In this document: positions 1 to 10,504 of the stretch, one piece after another | How positions within the stretch are numbered: the stretch's first letter is position 1 | Layout of the letters: each line of letters begins with the position of its first letter | Source: Coriobacteriia bacterium | Lineage (GTDB): Bacteria > Actinomycetota > Coriobacteriia > Coriobacteriales > Eggerthellaceae | Direction of reading: 5' to 3' | DNA length: 64,000 nt | NCBI GenBank assembly: GCA_030537355.1 | Contig: JAUNNF010000005.1 | Coordinates: forward strand, 1 to 64,000 | Notes under the pieces: generated by a model | The model's input: only the letters and a program-made list of their open reading frames with translations | The model's database searches: none | What the model was told of the DNA's origin: nothing | Position numbers and translations under genes: made by a program

Positions 1-716
<716 letters not shown>

Positions 717-919
717 AATAAAACTGTGAAGAAAACCTTCACAGTTAATTGTGAGTTTAATTCTGTTTAAAAATAAACGAGTTAGCTTTAATTCTTTTTC
801 TGTCTAAAATAAACTTCAGTATCCAGTTTTCAAGGTGCTGAGAAACGCTTCCGTTTCCCCAGCTCTACCATATATTTTGAGTGTCAAAATTACGGCGCTC
901 AAATGGCGAGCGAAGGAGT

Positions 920-948
920 ATTATAGGGGCATTATCGTCCCTTGTCAA
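920..948 (-). promoter_or_regulatory. rRNA operon promoter (consensus sigma-70)
   Basis: On the minus strand TTGACA (948-943) and TATAAT (925-920) are separated by exactly 17 bp, a full consensus promoter pointing into the 16S gene. Transcription should start near 913, giving a leader of about 195 nt (717-912). That leader contains an A/U-rich stretch and short inverted repeats (for example CTGTGAAG/CTTCACAG at about 724-744, next to the mature 5' end), which would fit rRNA processing stems. The rest of the leader holds no gene that I can support. Confidence 0.9.
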
Positions 949-975
949 GCAAAATTTAAAAAAATTTCAATTTTT

Positions 976-2172
976 TTATTTTTTTATTAAAAAGCCTAAT
1001 GAATCGAGCTTTTCATGTAAGTCTAAATAGTGTTTTTTTCCACAAGTCTCAACGCATACATAAATTTCCTGATAATTTACTTCGCAATCCTGAGAAACAT
1101 TATCAATTGTAAATGCTAATACATTAGCTCCAGACTCTATTAATAATTCTAATACTTTTGCTACAGCATCGGATCTGTCTGGCACTCTAAGGAAAAATTC
1201 AACTTTTCTATATCTAGCAACAAGACCTCGCTCGACAATATTACTTACTGTGTTCATATCAATGTTACCACCACTAAGCAAACATACAACGCGGCTTCCA
1301 CTAAAATCAATTTGTGACGTAAGCAATGCTGCAACAGACACTGCTCCAGCGGGTTCAACAACAAGTTTGCTTCTCTCAAGCATAAACAAAACAGCGCTAG
1401 CTATATCACTATCAGACACACATACAATGTCATCTACATACTTATTTATCAACTCAACATTTAATTCACCTGGATTTTTAACTGCTATACCATCAGCAAT
1501 CGTTGATGAACTTTCCGTACATATACGTTTCTTAGCATTGAAGCTTAAAGCTATCGCGTTTGCATTTTCTGCCTGTACACCTATCACCTCAACATTTGGA
1601 TTAACCGATTTAATAGCACATGCAGCACCAGCGAGCAGGCCGCCACCTCCAGCGGGAACTAGCACAACATCAGCGTCTGGCAATTGATCCATTATCTCAA
1701 TGCCAATAGTTCCTTGCCCTGCAATCACGTCCAAATCCTCGTATGGATGCACAAACACACCAGGCAATGAGCAAGCATACTCATACGCATCATCAAAACA
1801 ATCACCCTCAAGCTTAACGTTAGCACCATAATCCTTTGTAGCTTCAACCTTAGCAATTGGAGCATACTTAGGCATCACAACTGTTGATTTATATCCACAA
1901 GCACTGGCCGCATATGCGAGCCCCTGTGCATGATTTCCAGCAGAAGCCGTAACAAAAGTTGTATCTGCTGGCAATTTAGGTTTAAGCTTCAAAATCTTAT
2001 TAGCGGCACCTCTTATTTTAAACGAGCCAGTCTTTTGGTGATTTTCACATTTTAGATAAATGTCAGCATCAACCCTATCAGACAATGTATGCGAGTACAT
2101 CAGAGGTGTATTGCGAACAATACCTTTTAATCGCTTATTTGCAGCTTTTATTTCGTCTAAATTTAATGTCAT
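976..2172 (-). CDS. ilvA: Threonine ammonia-lyase (threonine dehydratase)
   Basis: PLP enzyme that deaminates L-threonine to 2-oxobutanoate and ammonia, feeding isoleucine synthesis or threonine fermentation. The PLP lysine lies in KTGSFKIRGA (Lys52), the substrate asparagine loop in SAGNHAQG, and the phosphate-binding glycine loop in PAGGGGLLAG at about residue 172. A C-terminal ACT domain (about 320-398) matches the short 400-residue class found in Firmicutes and Actinomycetota. No branched-chain genes are nearby, so a biosynthetic or catabolic role cannot be decided. The ATG lies 8 nt after a TATAAT (2186-2181) with no ribosome binding site, so the mRNA is probably leaderless. Confidence 0.93.
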   Translation of the reverse strand: MTLNLDEIKAANKRLKGIVRNTPLMYSHTLSDRVDADIYLKCENHQKTGSFKIRGAANKILKLKPKLPADTTFVTASAGNHAQGLAYAASACGYKSTVVMPKYAPIAKVEATKDYGANVKLEGDCFDDAYEYACSLPGVFVHPYEDLDVIAGQGTIGIEIMDQLPDADVVLVPAGGGGLLAGAACAIKSVNPNVEVIGVQAENANAIALSFNAKKRICTESSSTIADGIAVKNPGELNVELINKYVDDIVCVSDSDIASAVLFMLERSKLVVEPAGAVSVAALLTSQIDFSGSRVVCLLSGGNIDMNTVSNIVERGLVARYRKVEFFLRVPDRSDAVAKVLELLIESGANVLAFTIDNVSQDCEVNYQEIYVCVETCGKKHYLDLHEKLDSLGFLIKK

Positions 2173-2229
2173 CTTTATATATTATAAAAGTTTTATTTTC
2201 AAATTAAACAATTACTATATAATTATGGT
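2173..2229. promoter_or_regulatory. Divergent ilvA/cca promoter region
   Basis: This 57-bp gap carries two back-to-back -10 boxes. For ilvA (minus) TATAAT is at 2186-2181, 8 nt before the ATG. For cca (plus) TATAAT is at 2218-2223, 6 nt before the ATG. Neither gene has a Shine-Dalgarno sequence, and transcription should start at or within a base or two of each start codon. Confidence 0.75.
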
Positions 2230-3600
2230 ATGAAAAAAATCCTTGAAACACTTGAAAATGCTGGCTTTGAAGCATGGGCCGTTGGTGGTTATGTCAGAGA
2301 TAAAATCCTAGGCAAAAATAGCGAAGATATTGACATTGCAACCAATGCAAAATGGCAACAAGTAAAAAAAATTTTCGAAGACAAAAACTACAAGGTGATA
2401 GAGACTGGAACCAAACACGGAACTGTTACTGTTATCAAAGATCATAAAAAATTCGAGATAACCACATACCGTCTTGATGGTGGATACTCAGACTCTAGAC
2501 ATCCAGACGAAGTCGAATTTGTCAACGATATTCGCACAGATCTAGCAAGGCGCGACTTTACAATGAACGCTATTGCATGGCATCCAGAACGAGGCTACTT
2601 TGACCCGTTCCATGGTCAACTTGACATCAAAAACAAAACAATAACTACAGTTGGCAACCCTAAGGAACGTTTTAGCGAAGATGCATTGCGTATTCTGCGA
2701 GCTTGCAGATTTTCTTCACAATTAGACTTTAGAGTCAACGAAGAAACCTACCTTGCAATTTTAAAGTGCAATAAATACTTAAAAAGAGTATCAGTAGAGC
2801 GAGTTAGAGATGAGCTCACAAAACTATTGTGTGGCAAAAATGTTAAACGAATACTTATGTCATACAAAAGAGTTATGTGTACATGCATCCCTGAGTTATC
2901 CCCACTAATTGGGTTTGACCAAAAAACCAAGTATCATTGCTATGACATATATGAGCACACAGCTGTAACTGTTGAAAATATACCTACAAATAAATACACA
3001 AAAGAGGAAACTGAAATCCTTAAATGGGCTGCTCTTTTACATGATATTGGCAAACCGGAAAAGTTTTTTACAGATGATTCTGGTCAAGGACATTTCTACG
3101 ACCATCCAAAAGTTAGCAGGCGCATGGCAAAAGGAATCCTCAAGAAATTTAATTTTTCAAAACAGTTTATTAAAACCACTCTCGTATTGATTAGATGGCA
3201 TGACCATCCAACGCAGGCGACAAAGAGATCTGTAAGGAAAATGCTAAGACGTCTCGCCGAAAAATCCAATAATATCGAAATCGATAAATTGTTTATGATG
3301 CTAACTGATCTTAGACGCGCCGATGCACTTGCCCACGCACCTGAATACAGAGACTACTTAAAACAGATAAAAAATATTGAATATGTTATGGAAGAAGTTA
3401 TAGCTGATAAAATTCCAATTACTGTCTCAGACTTAAAAATTAATGGAGACGATCTAATTAAATTAGGTATAGAGCCGGGCCCAAAAATCGAAGACATATT
3501 AAATAAAGTATTAAATTCTTGTATTAACAATGAAGTAAAAAATAATAAAGAAGATTTAATTAAATTTATACAGCATAAGAAAGATTTGCTGGAGGTATAA
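2230..3600 (+). CDS. cca: CCA tRNA nucleotidyltransferase with HD domain
   Basis: Adds or repairs the 3' CCA end of tRNAs. The N-terminal class II nucleotidyltransferase core shows GGYVRD at about residues 19-24 and the metal-binding DID of 'EDIDIATNA' at about 36-40, followed by the RRDFTMNAIA motif. A C-terminal HD phosphohydrolase domain starts near residue 255 (LLHDIGKPEKFF). The 456-residue length fits the PolyA_pol plus HD architecture used in Actinomycetota. All four tRNAs seen in this window already encode CCA, so the enzyme may act mainly in repair. The start is leaderless. The 3' end overlaps the convergent lipoprotein gene by 35 bp. Confidence 0.95.
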   Translation: MKKILETLENAGFEAWAVGGYVRDKILGKNSEDIDIATNAKWQQVKKIFEDKNYKVIETGTKHGTVTVIKDHKKFEITTYRLDGGYSDSRHPDEVEFVNDIRTDLARRDFTMNAIAWHPERGYFDPFHGQLDIKNKTITTVGNPKERFSEDALRILRACRFSSQLDFRVNEETYLAILKCNKYLKRVSVERVRDELTKLLCGKNVKRILMSYKRVMCTCIPELSPLIGFDQKTKYHCYDIYEHTAVTVENIPTNKYTKEETEILKWAALLHDIGKPEKFFTDDSGQGHFYDHPKVSRRMAKGILKKFNFSKQFIKTTLVLIRWHDHPTQATKRSVRKMLRRLAEKSNNIEIDKLFMMLTDLRRADALAHAPEYRDYLKQIKNIEYVMEEVIADKIPITVSDLKINGDDLIKLGIEPGPKIEDILNKVLNSCINNEVKNNKEDLIKFIQHKKDLLEV

Positions 3601-4510
3601 ACTTCTTTATATACATGCTGTTTTTATATTTATCAAATTCAGTTTGATAGATATTTTGACCATTTTCAATTTTTGCATACATTTCAATATTCCGTTGAGT
3701 AAAATCCGATAATTCTGAAAGACGAGTAAGAGGCGAGCTACAATGGATTTTATCAACAACTTTAAACATATAAATATAATTACCAGCATCAATCATCTCA
3801 CTAACATCACCTACATTCAATTCAGTAAGTCTGGTTTTTGCAGGCTCAGGATTTTCAATAAAACAATCATAAATTATATAATCAAAATTGATGCCAGTCT
3901 TATCTTGTGAAGTGACCTCAGTACAGGCTTCTTCAAAACTTACTTTACCAGATTTAATATTGTTATAAACATTGGTAGCCTGCTCACGTTTATCACTTGG
4001 GAAAATAATTTGATAATAGCCAGTAGAGCCGTTAAATTTATCAGAATATTTAAGCATAGTACGTCCTATATTAGTTGAAGTTAAATCTGCATCAGCAACT
4101 AATGTTTTTGCTACTTTCTCATTTATCAAATCTTGACGTAAGACTTCTCTAAAATCAGTATCATTGTTTAGAGATTTGGCCATACTTACCTGATTATCTA
4201 ATTCTTCATCAGTCACGGTAATGTTTTTAATTTGGGCTATTCTATTCTTAACTTCATCATTAATTAGATTATCGAGAATCTGATCTCTAAAATCATAAGC
4301 TGTCATTTTGCTATCGTTTAAATATTTCTTCCACTTAGCATCATCTAATAAATTATTACTTTCACGATATTGCTGAACAGCTTCAGTAACCTTATCTTCC
4401 ATAATATCTGTTGTTTCTACCCTAGCGGCTATCCCTTGATTGAGAACACTACAACCACAGAAAATCAAACAAGCGACAACCACACTTAAAGAAATAAATA
4501 ATTTTTTCAT
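3566..4510 (-). CDS. SurA/PpiC-like exported peptidyl-prolyl isomerase, probable lipoprotein
   Basis: A 314-residue exported protein. The signal region (about residues 1-20) ends in 'LIFCGC', an imperfect lipobox, so membrane anchoring at a cysteine near position 20 is likely. Residues 45-140 look like a helical SurA N-terminal chaperone domain (YDFRDQILDNLINDEVKNR). A rotamase-like segment follows around 160-260 (YYQIIFPSDKREQATNVYNNIKSGKVSFEEA). This is the layout of extracellular foldases of the PrsA/SurA type, though the isomerase part is weak and may be inactive. The gene starts 4 nt inside the MFS gene stop, so it is probably translated with it. Family call is from motif memory. Confidence 0.7.
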   Translation of the reverse strand: MKKLFISLSVVVACLIFCGCSVLNQGIAARVETTDIMEDKVTEAVQQYRESNNLLDDAKWKKYLNDSKMTAYDFRDQILDNLINDEVKNRIAQIKNITVTDEELDNQVSMAKSLNNDTDFREVLRQDLINEKVAKTLVADADLTSTNIGRTMLKYSDKFNGSTGYYQIIFPSDKREQATNVYNNIKSGKVSFEEACTEVTSQDKTGINFDYIIYDCFIENPEPAKTRLTELNVGDVSEMIDAGNYIYMFKVVDKIHCSSPLTRLSELSDFTQRNIEMYAKIENGQNIYQTEFDKYKNSMYIKKFIPPANLSYAV

Positions 4511-5901
4511 TTTTTATCCTTTACAAATATGACTGTCAACACTAATGCTATCACACAAAATAAGCCTTGAAGCGCAAAAGCAGAATCAATTCCATAAACC
4601 CCTGCTGTTGCTATATCTGCATTATCTGAAAGCACATACGATATCATCGAATATGTTGATGTTGAAATGGCCGTTCCAAAAGAAACAGCAACCATTCTTG
4701 CAGTATTTGAAATTGCACTTGCATGAGGAATGTCTTTTGAATCAAGTGCATTAATTCCCCATGTGTTAATGTTCATTATCACAAAAGACGAGCCTAAATT
4801 TCTAATACATAAATAGACAATTAATATGAAAAGTGTGCTTTGAAGACTCAAACAAGACAAGAGTAAGCTTGAAATGACTAAAATAACGAGCCCACTTATG
4901 GCCATACCACGTATGCCTCGCTTGTCTAATATATTGCCAGTTATTGGACCCATAATACCCATAACAATGGCAGATGGAATCATAGCCAATCCCGATTCAG
5001 TAGCACTATAGCCTAATACATTTTGAATAAGTAGTGGGAACAAAACAATTGCCCCAATAACACTTGCCTGAACAATCATGAATACAACAATAGCTACAGA
5101 ATATTTTTTATTTTTCAAAATAGTAATTCTGAGCATAGGATTGTCAATATGTAATTGTCTATATATAAAGTAAGCAACAATGACAATGCCAATACATATA
5201 GGGATGACTGATATAACTGAAAATCCATTTTTGCCAATTTCAGAAAAACCAAATAATAAACTACCAAAGCCTAATAGAGAAGTCACAAGAGAAACATAGT
5301 CAAATTTCTTTGTATTTTCCTCAGCAATATGTTTATGAGAGAGCAAAACAATAGCTGCAATTAAGCATATAATAACACAAAAACCAACTCCAATATAGAT
5401 CCAATGCCAAGTAAAATTATCCACAACAAAACCTGATACAGCAGGCCCTAAAATTGGAGCAAATCCGATTAGCAATCCATAAACACCTAGAGCTATACCT
5501 CTGCGTTCTTTAGGAAAAACATAGAAACATACTGCCATGGTTGTAGGCATCAAAAGCCCATTTCCACAACCTTGTATTAATCTACCGATTAGAACTAATG
5601 CAAAGTTGTCACCAAGTCCTGTTAAAAAACAACCTACTGAATAAATACAAAGAGCACATATAATGATTCTTTTGACGCTATACTTTTCTAAAAGATGAGC
5701 ATTAACAGGTATTACAATAGCTAAGGCTAATGTATATCCAGAAAACAACCACTGAGCAGTTGGGGCATTTACAGAAAAATCATGCATAATTGAAGGTAAG
5801 GCAGGATTAACTGTTGTTTGATTAAAAAAAGCTACAAACGTGGAACAAAAAACGATGATGACAAGATGCCAGTTTTCTCTACTAATTCCTAGTTTTGCCA
5901 T
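4507..5901 (-). CDS. MFS transporter, DHA2 (EmrB/QacA-like) family
   Basis: Membrane permease with about 13-14 hydrophobic segments. The early loop 'RLIQGCGNGLLMPTTMAV' and 'GPAVSGFVVDNFTWHWIY' match motifs of the drug:proton antiporter DHA2 group. Substrate unknown; drug or metabolite export is the usual guess. The open frame extends to 5946, but that would overlap the upstream NhaC gene by 65 bp. The ATG at 5901 (MAKLGISREN) gives a 20-bp overlap and has a purine-rich AGAAAGAAG upstream, so I use it. It appears to be the middle gene of an NhaC-MFS-foldase run on the minus strand. Confidence 0.85.
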   Translation of the reverse strand: MAKLGISRENWHLVIIVFCSTFVAFFNQTTVNPALPSIMHDFSVNAPTAQWLFSGYTLALAIVIPVNAHLLEKYSVKRIIICALCIYSVGCFLTGLGDNFALVLIGRLIQGCGNGLLMPTTMAVCFYVFPKERRGIALGVYGLLIGFAPILGPAVSGFVVDNFTWHWIYIGVGFCVIICLIAAIVLLSHKHIAEENTKKFDYVSLVTSLLGFGSLLFGFSEIGKNGFSVISVIPICIGIVIVAYFIYRQLHIDNPMLRITILKNKKYSVAIVVFMIVQASVIGAIVLFPLLIQNVLGYSATESGLAMIPSAIVMGIMGPITGNILDKRGIRGMAISGLVILVISSLLLSCLSLQSTLFILIVYLCIRNLGSSFVIMNINTWGINALDSKDIPHASAISNTARMVAVSFGTAISTSTYSMISYVLSDNADIATAGVYGIDSAFALQGLFCVIALVLTVIFVKDKK

Positions 5902-7276
5902 CTTGCTTCTTTCTAATTCTAGCAGCTCTTTTCTTTGTATCAGCAAGACCTGTAAACAATTGGAAAATAATTACTATGAACAATACATATTGATATATAC
6001 AAAGTGGCATCACATCAAAAGCCGATATAGGACAATCTGCCTTTGCGCAAAACGAAAGCGCAATTAACATTTGAGCACCATAAGGCAAAAGACCTTGTAC
6101 AATACAAGAAAATGTATCCATAACAGAAGCCATCCTACGTTTAGAGATATTATATAGATCTTTAACATCCCTACAAATAGGTGTAGCCATAACAATTGCT
6201 ACGGTATTATTTGCTGTAATTAAATCGAGAGCACTTACCATAAAGCCGGTACCAATTAATGCATGTTTCTCGTTATTACATGATTTTCTAATAACTTTCA
6301 ATATTGTTGTAAAGCCACCATTTTGACGGATTAATGCGGCCATAGCAGATACAATTACAGTAATAACTATTAGTTCATACATACTCTCTGCACCATGAGC
6401 CATATTGACCAGCAAATCTGGAAGTGCTACTTTACCAAGTAAAAGCATAATTATCATGCCAGATACTATGCCAGAACCTAAAACAATAAAAACATTTACT
6501 CCAACAATACTCAATATCAAAACAATAACATAAGGAATAAACTCAATTAAATTATATGATTCAATAATCTTTTCATCGCAACTCTGATTAATACAAATAA
6601 TAAACAATATTATTAATGTAATAAAGGCAGCAGGTAAACACATGCGAAGATTGGCAAAAAACTTTTCTCTAGGGTCGACCTCCATTCCGGAACACGCAGC
6701 AATGGCTGTGTCTGAAATCATCGACAGGTTGTCGCCAAACATAGAACCACAAATTGCACAAGCCACACACATAGGACCATCTTGTCCGCTAGCATTGGCA
6801 ACTGAAATTGCAATTGGAACCATTATAGTTACAGAACCAACTGAAGTCCCCATAGCAAGAGACACTAAACAAGACACAACGAATATAACAACAATTGCAA
6901 ATTGTCCAGGAACAATAGACAGAAAAAAGTGTGCAACACTAGATGCAGATTCTGTACCTACAGTACCAGCAAATATACCGGCTAAAATAAAAATAATTAT
7001 CATTGATATAATTGAATAATTGCCTATACCGTGGCCAACAGTAACAATTTTTTCTTTTAGAGATATTTTTCTATTTTGAATAAGAGCAGCTATCAGTGCA
7101 ATAAAAAAAGCAGGTACAATTGGAGCAGTAGAAAATGTTTGTTTTAATGCTGGTATAGTATTAACAGCAATTGCCATTCCAACATACAAAACAATAAAAA
7201 CAAGCATCGGCAAAAGGGCCCAAGGATTACTCTTGGGCTCTTTGGTTTTGTTTTTATCTTCAGACTCTACAATCAA
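5882..7276 (-). CDS. NhaC-family Na+/H+ antiporter
   Basis: A 464-residue, multi-spanning membrane protein. The stretch 'CAICGSMFGDNLSMISDTA' and 'SAMAALIRQNGGFTTIL' are typical of NhaC antiporters, which exchange Na+ (or an organic ion such as malate/lactate in relatives) for protons. The start shown is a TTG at 7276, two bases past the ptsI stop and without a convincing ribosome binding site. A later ATG (7207, MLVFIVLY) would remove the charged N-terminal tail. Tight spacing to ptsI suggests read-through transcription from the PTS operon. Confidence 0.85.
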   Translation of the reverse strand: MIVESEDKNKTKEPKSNPWALLPMLVFIVLYVGMAIAVNTIPALKQTFSTAPIVPAFFIALIAALIQNRKISLKEKIVTVGHGIGNYSIISMIIIFILAGIFAGTVGTESASSVAHFFLSIVPGQFAIVVIFVVSCLVSLAMGTSVGSVTIMVPIAISVANASGQDGPMCVACAICGSMFGDNLSMISDTAIAACSGMEVDPREKFFANLRMCLPAAFITLIILFIICINQSCDEKIIESYNLIEFIPYVIVLILSIVGVNVFIVLGSGIVSGMIIMLLLGKVALPDLLVNMAHGAESMYELIVITVIVSAMAALIRQNGGFTTILKVIRKSCNNEKHALIGTGFMVSALDLITANNTVAIVMATPICRDVKDLYNISKRRMASVMDTFSCIVQGLLPYGAQMLIALSFCAKADCPISAFDVMPLCIYQYVLFIVIIFQLFTGLADTKKRAARIRKKQDGKTRN

Positions 7277-7279
7277 AAC

Positions 7280-8974
7280 TTATTTTTTTAATACATCGTC
7301 AACGATGATTTCCGTTGTGGTTGGCTTCTCCTTCTTTGACAAATCAATATTTAATACAATATCTTTAATCTTTAAAATATGTGATGAAGCCATAGATAAC
7401 TCATCAATACCCATACGTAAAAACTGTTCAGTTAATGCAGAGTCATTAGCAAGCTCTCCACAAATTCCAATCCATGCATCATTTTCATGAGCAGCATTTG
7501 CAGCACGTTCAATCAACGACAATACAGCATCGTGATGTGTATCACAGAATGGAATCAAGTTTGGATTTTGTCTATCACATGCAAGTGTATATTGTGTCAA
7601 ATCGTTTGTTCCAACGCTGAAAAAGTCAACAAGTGGAGCAAGCTGATCGCTAATTAGTGCAGCGGCTGGTGTCTCAATCATAATACCAATCTCAACATTA
7701 TCGTCATACTTAACACCTTCTGACTTTAAGTCGGCTTTAACCTGATTACATATTTCAATAAGTCTCTCCACTTCCCAAACATTTGCAATCATAGGAAACA
7801 TAATTGCGAGGCGACCATAAACACTAGCACGGAATAGGGCCCTAAGCTGTGTACCCAACAATCCATCTCTTGAAAAGCATAATCTAATTGCACGTAAACC
7901 TAGAGCTGGGTTTTCTTCCTCATCAAGCTTAAAATAATCGGCACTCTTATCTGAACCAATATCAAGAGTTCTAACAACAACTCTTTTGCCTTCCATCTTT
8001 TCTAAAACATTTTTATAAATTACAAATTGTTCTTCTTCTGTTGGATAATCATCAACACCAAGATATATAAACTCACTTCGGAAAAGTCCTATTCCGTCTG
8101 CATCGTTTTCGATAACACCTGGAATATCTTCTGGGCCTCCAATATTTGCAGCAAGCTCAACTTCTTTACCGTCTTTAGTGATGGCTTTTTGACCTTTAAG
8201 TTCTTGAAGATGAGCAAGATGTTTTTTCTGGGCAATTTCTAACTGTTTTGCCTCAAGCAGAGTCTCTTTATCAGGATTGATAACAACTTCACCCTTCTTA
8301 CCATCAACAATAACCACACATCCGTTTACAGCAGCATTTGTAAAAACATCACCTAAGTTAACAACAGAGGCAAAACCAAAACTATTTGCCAAAATAGATG
8401 CGTGCGAATTTTTAGAACCTTTACCTAGGGCTATAGCCTTAACGCTATCGAGATCCATAGAAACAACTTGGCTTGGAAGTAAATCTTCAGCGCAAATAAT
8501 TAAAGGAACATCGCTTTCTTCCTCGCCTTCTGCTTTACTGTCAGCATTGCTTAAACAATCTAGTAAACGCCCAGAAATATCTTTAACATCATCTGCTCGT
8601 TGTGACATATAATCATCATTTAAAGCTAAAAGCATTGAAGAAAAATTATCGCGAGCAACAATGACAGCATGCTCAGCTGATGAGGAATTATTATTGATTT
8701 CATTTTCAATCATCTCTGTAAATTCAACATCATCGAGCATCATTTGATGCATTTCAAAAATCAAGGCATCGTCTGGGCCAACTGTCTCCAATGTTTTATC
8801 ATGGAGTTTTTGGAGCTCAGTTTTAGCTACTTCTTGAGCTTTGTGCAAACGCTCAATCTCTTTTTTTGGATTATCAGCCTTAACTGGATAATCATCATCA
8901 GTATGGTTTACAATAACCTTTGCACGCCCAATAGCAATATAGTCATTTATCCCAATACCTTTGCATGGAATCAT
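7280..8974 (-). CDS. ptsI: Phosphoenolpyruvate-protein phosphotransferase (PTS enzyme I)
   Basis: Cytoplasmic first step of the sugar PTS: takes phosphate from PEP onto a histidine and passes it to HPr. The active-site histidine is in 'GKGSKNSHASILANSFG' at about residue 190. The PEP-binding barrel shows 'GLFRSEFIYL', 'VRTLDIGSDK', 'IMIETPAAA' and 'FSVGTNDLTQYTLACDR', and the catalytic cysteine is in 'WIGICGELAND'. Length (564) is normal. A GTGAGGTAAT sequence precedes the ATG. It is the last of the crr-ptsH-ptsI set. Confidence 0.97.
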   Translation of the reverse strand: MIPCKGIGINDYIAIGRAKVIVNHTDDDYPVKADNPKKEIERLHKAQEVAKTELQKLHDKTLETVGPDDALIFEMHQMMLDDVEFTEMIENEINNNSSSAEHAVIVARDNFSSMLLALNDDYMSQRADDVKDISGRLLDCLSNADSKAEGEEESDVPLIICAEDLLPSQVVSMDLDSVKAIALGKGSKNSHASILANSFGFASVVNLGDVFTNAAVNGCVVIVDGKKGEVVINPDKETLLEAKQLEIAQKKHLAHLQELKGQKAITKDGKEVELAANIGGPEDIPGVIENDADGIGLFRSEFIYLGVDDYPTEEEQFVIYKNVLEKMEGKRVVVRTLDIGSDKSADYFKLDEEENPALGLRAIRLCFSRDGLLGTQLRALFRASVYGRLAIMFPMIANVWEVERLIEICNQVKADLKSEGVKYDDNVEIGIMIETPAAALISDQLAPLVDFFSVGTNDLTQYTLACDRQNPNLIPFCDTHHDAVLSLIERAANAAHENDAWIGICGELANDSALTEQFLRMGIDELSMASSHILKIKDIVLNIDLSKKEKPTTTEIIVDDVLKK

Positions 8975-9014
8975 TATTACCTCACTTAAAAATCATATGA
9001 TAGTAAAAAAAGAA

Positions 9015-9272
9015 TTATAAATTCTCTTCTAAAAATTTCTTAACTTCTGCTGCGGCCTCTTCTTCATCCTCGCCATCTACAGTAACAGTAATTGTATTAC
9101 CGCATTTTACAGCCAAAGCCATAACAGCAAAAAGTTTAGTTGTATCAGCCTCTTTGTCATCTAATTTAATAGTAATTGTGCTCTTCTTTTCTTTTGCAAG
9201 TTGAGCCAATTGTCCAGCAGGACGAACATGAATTCCTAGACTGTCTTTAATTGTGTATTCAAAAGTTTGCAT
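9015..9272 (-). CDS. ptsH: Phosphocarrier protein HPr
   Basis: An 85-residue HPr with the phospho-accepting histidine in 'GIHVRPAGQLAQLA' (His15). Where Firmicutes carry the regulatory Ser46 (as in NAKSIMGVMSLG), this protein reads 'TTKLFAVMALA', with lysine in the serine position. HPr-kinase control of catabolite repression through Ser46 is therefore not expected. The start has a good AAGGAGAAC site, and the gene lies 10 bp downstream of crr. Confidence 0.96.
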   Translation of the reverse strand: MQTFEYTIKDSLGIHVRPAGQLAQLAKEKKSTITIKLDDKEADTTKLFAVMALAVKCGNTITVTVDGEDEEEAAAEVKKFLEENL

Positions 9273-9282
9273 TTTGTTCTCC

Positions 9283-9825
<543 letters not shown>

Positions 9826-9890
9826 TTAATTCACTTGCTGTATTTTAGCAAAAAATCAGCGATTTTGTTATACAATTTATCAAAATTGGT

Positions 9891-9966
9891 GCCAATGTAG
9901 CTCAGTTGGTAGAGCAACGCTCTCGTAAAGCGTAGGTCATGGGTTCGAGTCCCACCATTGGCTCCA
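9891..9966 (+). tRNA. tRNA-Thr (CGT)
   Basis: A 76-nt cloverleaf: acceptor GCCAATG/CATTGGC, D arm GCTC...GAGC, anticodon stem ACGCT/AGCGT around loop CTCGTAA (anticodon CGT), T loop TTCGAGT, and encoded CCA. One A-C mismatch is seen at the base of the T stem. A -10-like TATACA (about 9870) lies just upstream. Confidence 0.96.
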
Positions 9967-9988
9967 TCCGTACAATAAAGGAGGAATT

Positions 9989-10504
9989 ATGGACAAAAAA
10001 GTTTACGAATTAATCAACGACCAAATTAACAAAGAATTGTATTCTGCATACCTGTATATGCAATTTGCGGATTACTACAAAGAAAACGGCTTGAATGGTT
10101 TTGCCAACTGGTATGAAATACAAGCTCAGGAGGAGCGTGACCACGCTCTAATTTTCCGTAAATACTTACATGAAAATGGTGAACATGTAGAGCTACTCGC
10201 AATTGAGAAACCAGACAAAAGCTTCAATAATTTCTTAGAACCTTTGGAAGCCGGACTTGCTCACGAAAAATATGTCACAGGACTTATCAATGACATTTAT
10301 GCAGCTGCAGAAAAGGCAAAAGACTATAGAGCAATGAAGTTCTTAGATTGGTTTATCGAGGAGCAACAAGAGGAAGAAGACAACGCTATGACTATGATAG
10401 ACCAAATGAAATTATTTGGTAGCGATCCAAAAGGCTTATACGATCTTGACAGAGAGAATCAGGCACGTGTATACAATGTGCCATCACCATTGGCTAACGC
10501 CTAA
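9989..10504 (+). CDS. ftnA: Ferritin (iron storage, bacterial FtnA type)
   Basis: A 171-residue four-helix ferritin without haem-ligand signature. Ferroxidase-centre residues are visible: the glutamate in '[12 protein letters not shown]' (Glu17), the E-x-x-H pair in 'EERDHALIF' (about 49-53), and further acids in '[11 protein letters not shown]' at about 124-131. It should oxidise Fe(II) and store it as mineral inside a 24-mer in the cytosol. A clean GGAGGAATT precedes the ATG. The gene sits 22 bp after tRNA-Thr and may be co-transcribed with it. It ends 11 bp inside the convergent uvrB gene. Confidence 0.96.
   Translation: MDKKVYELINDQINKELYSAYLYMQFADYYKENGLNGFANWYEIQAQEERDHALIFRKYLHENGEHVELLAIEKPDKSFNNFLEPLEAGLAHEKYVTGLINDIYAAAEKAKDYRAMKFLDWFIEEQQEEEDNAMTMIDQMKLFGSDPKGLYDLDRENQARVYNVPSPLANA

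Noticed and set aside
1250-1687. 145-codon frame antisense to ilvA
   Set aside because: Shadow of ilvA codons; no start signal and no family match recognised.
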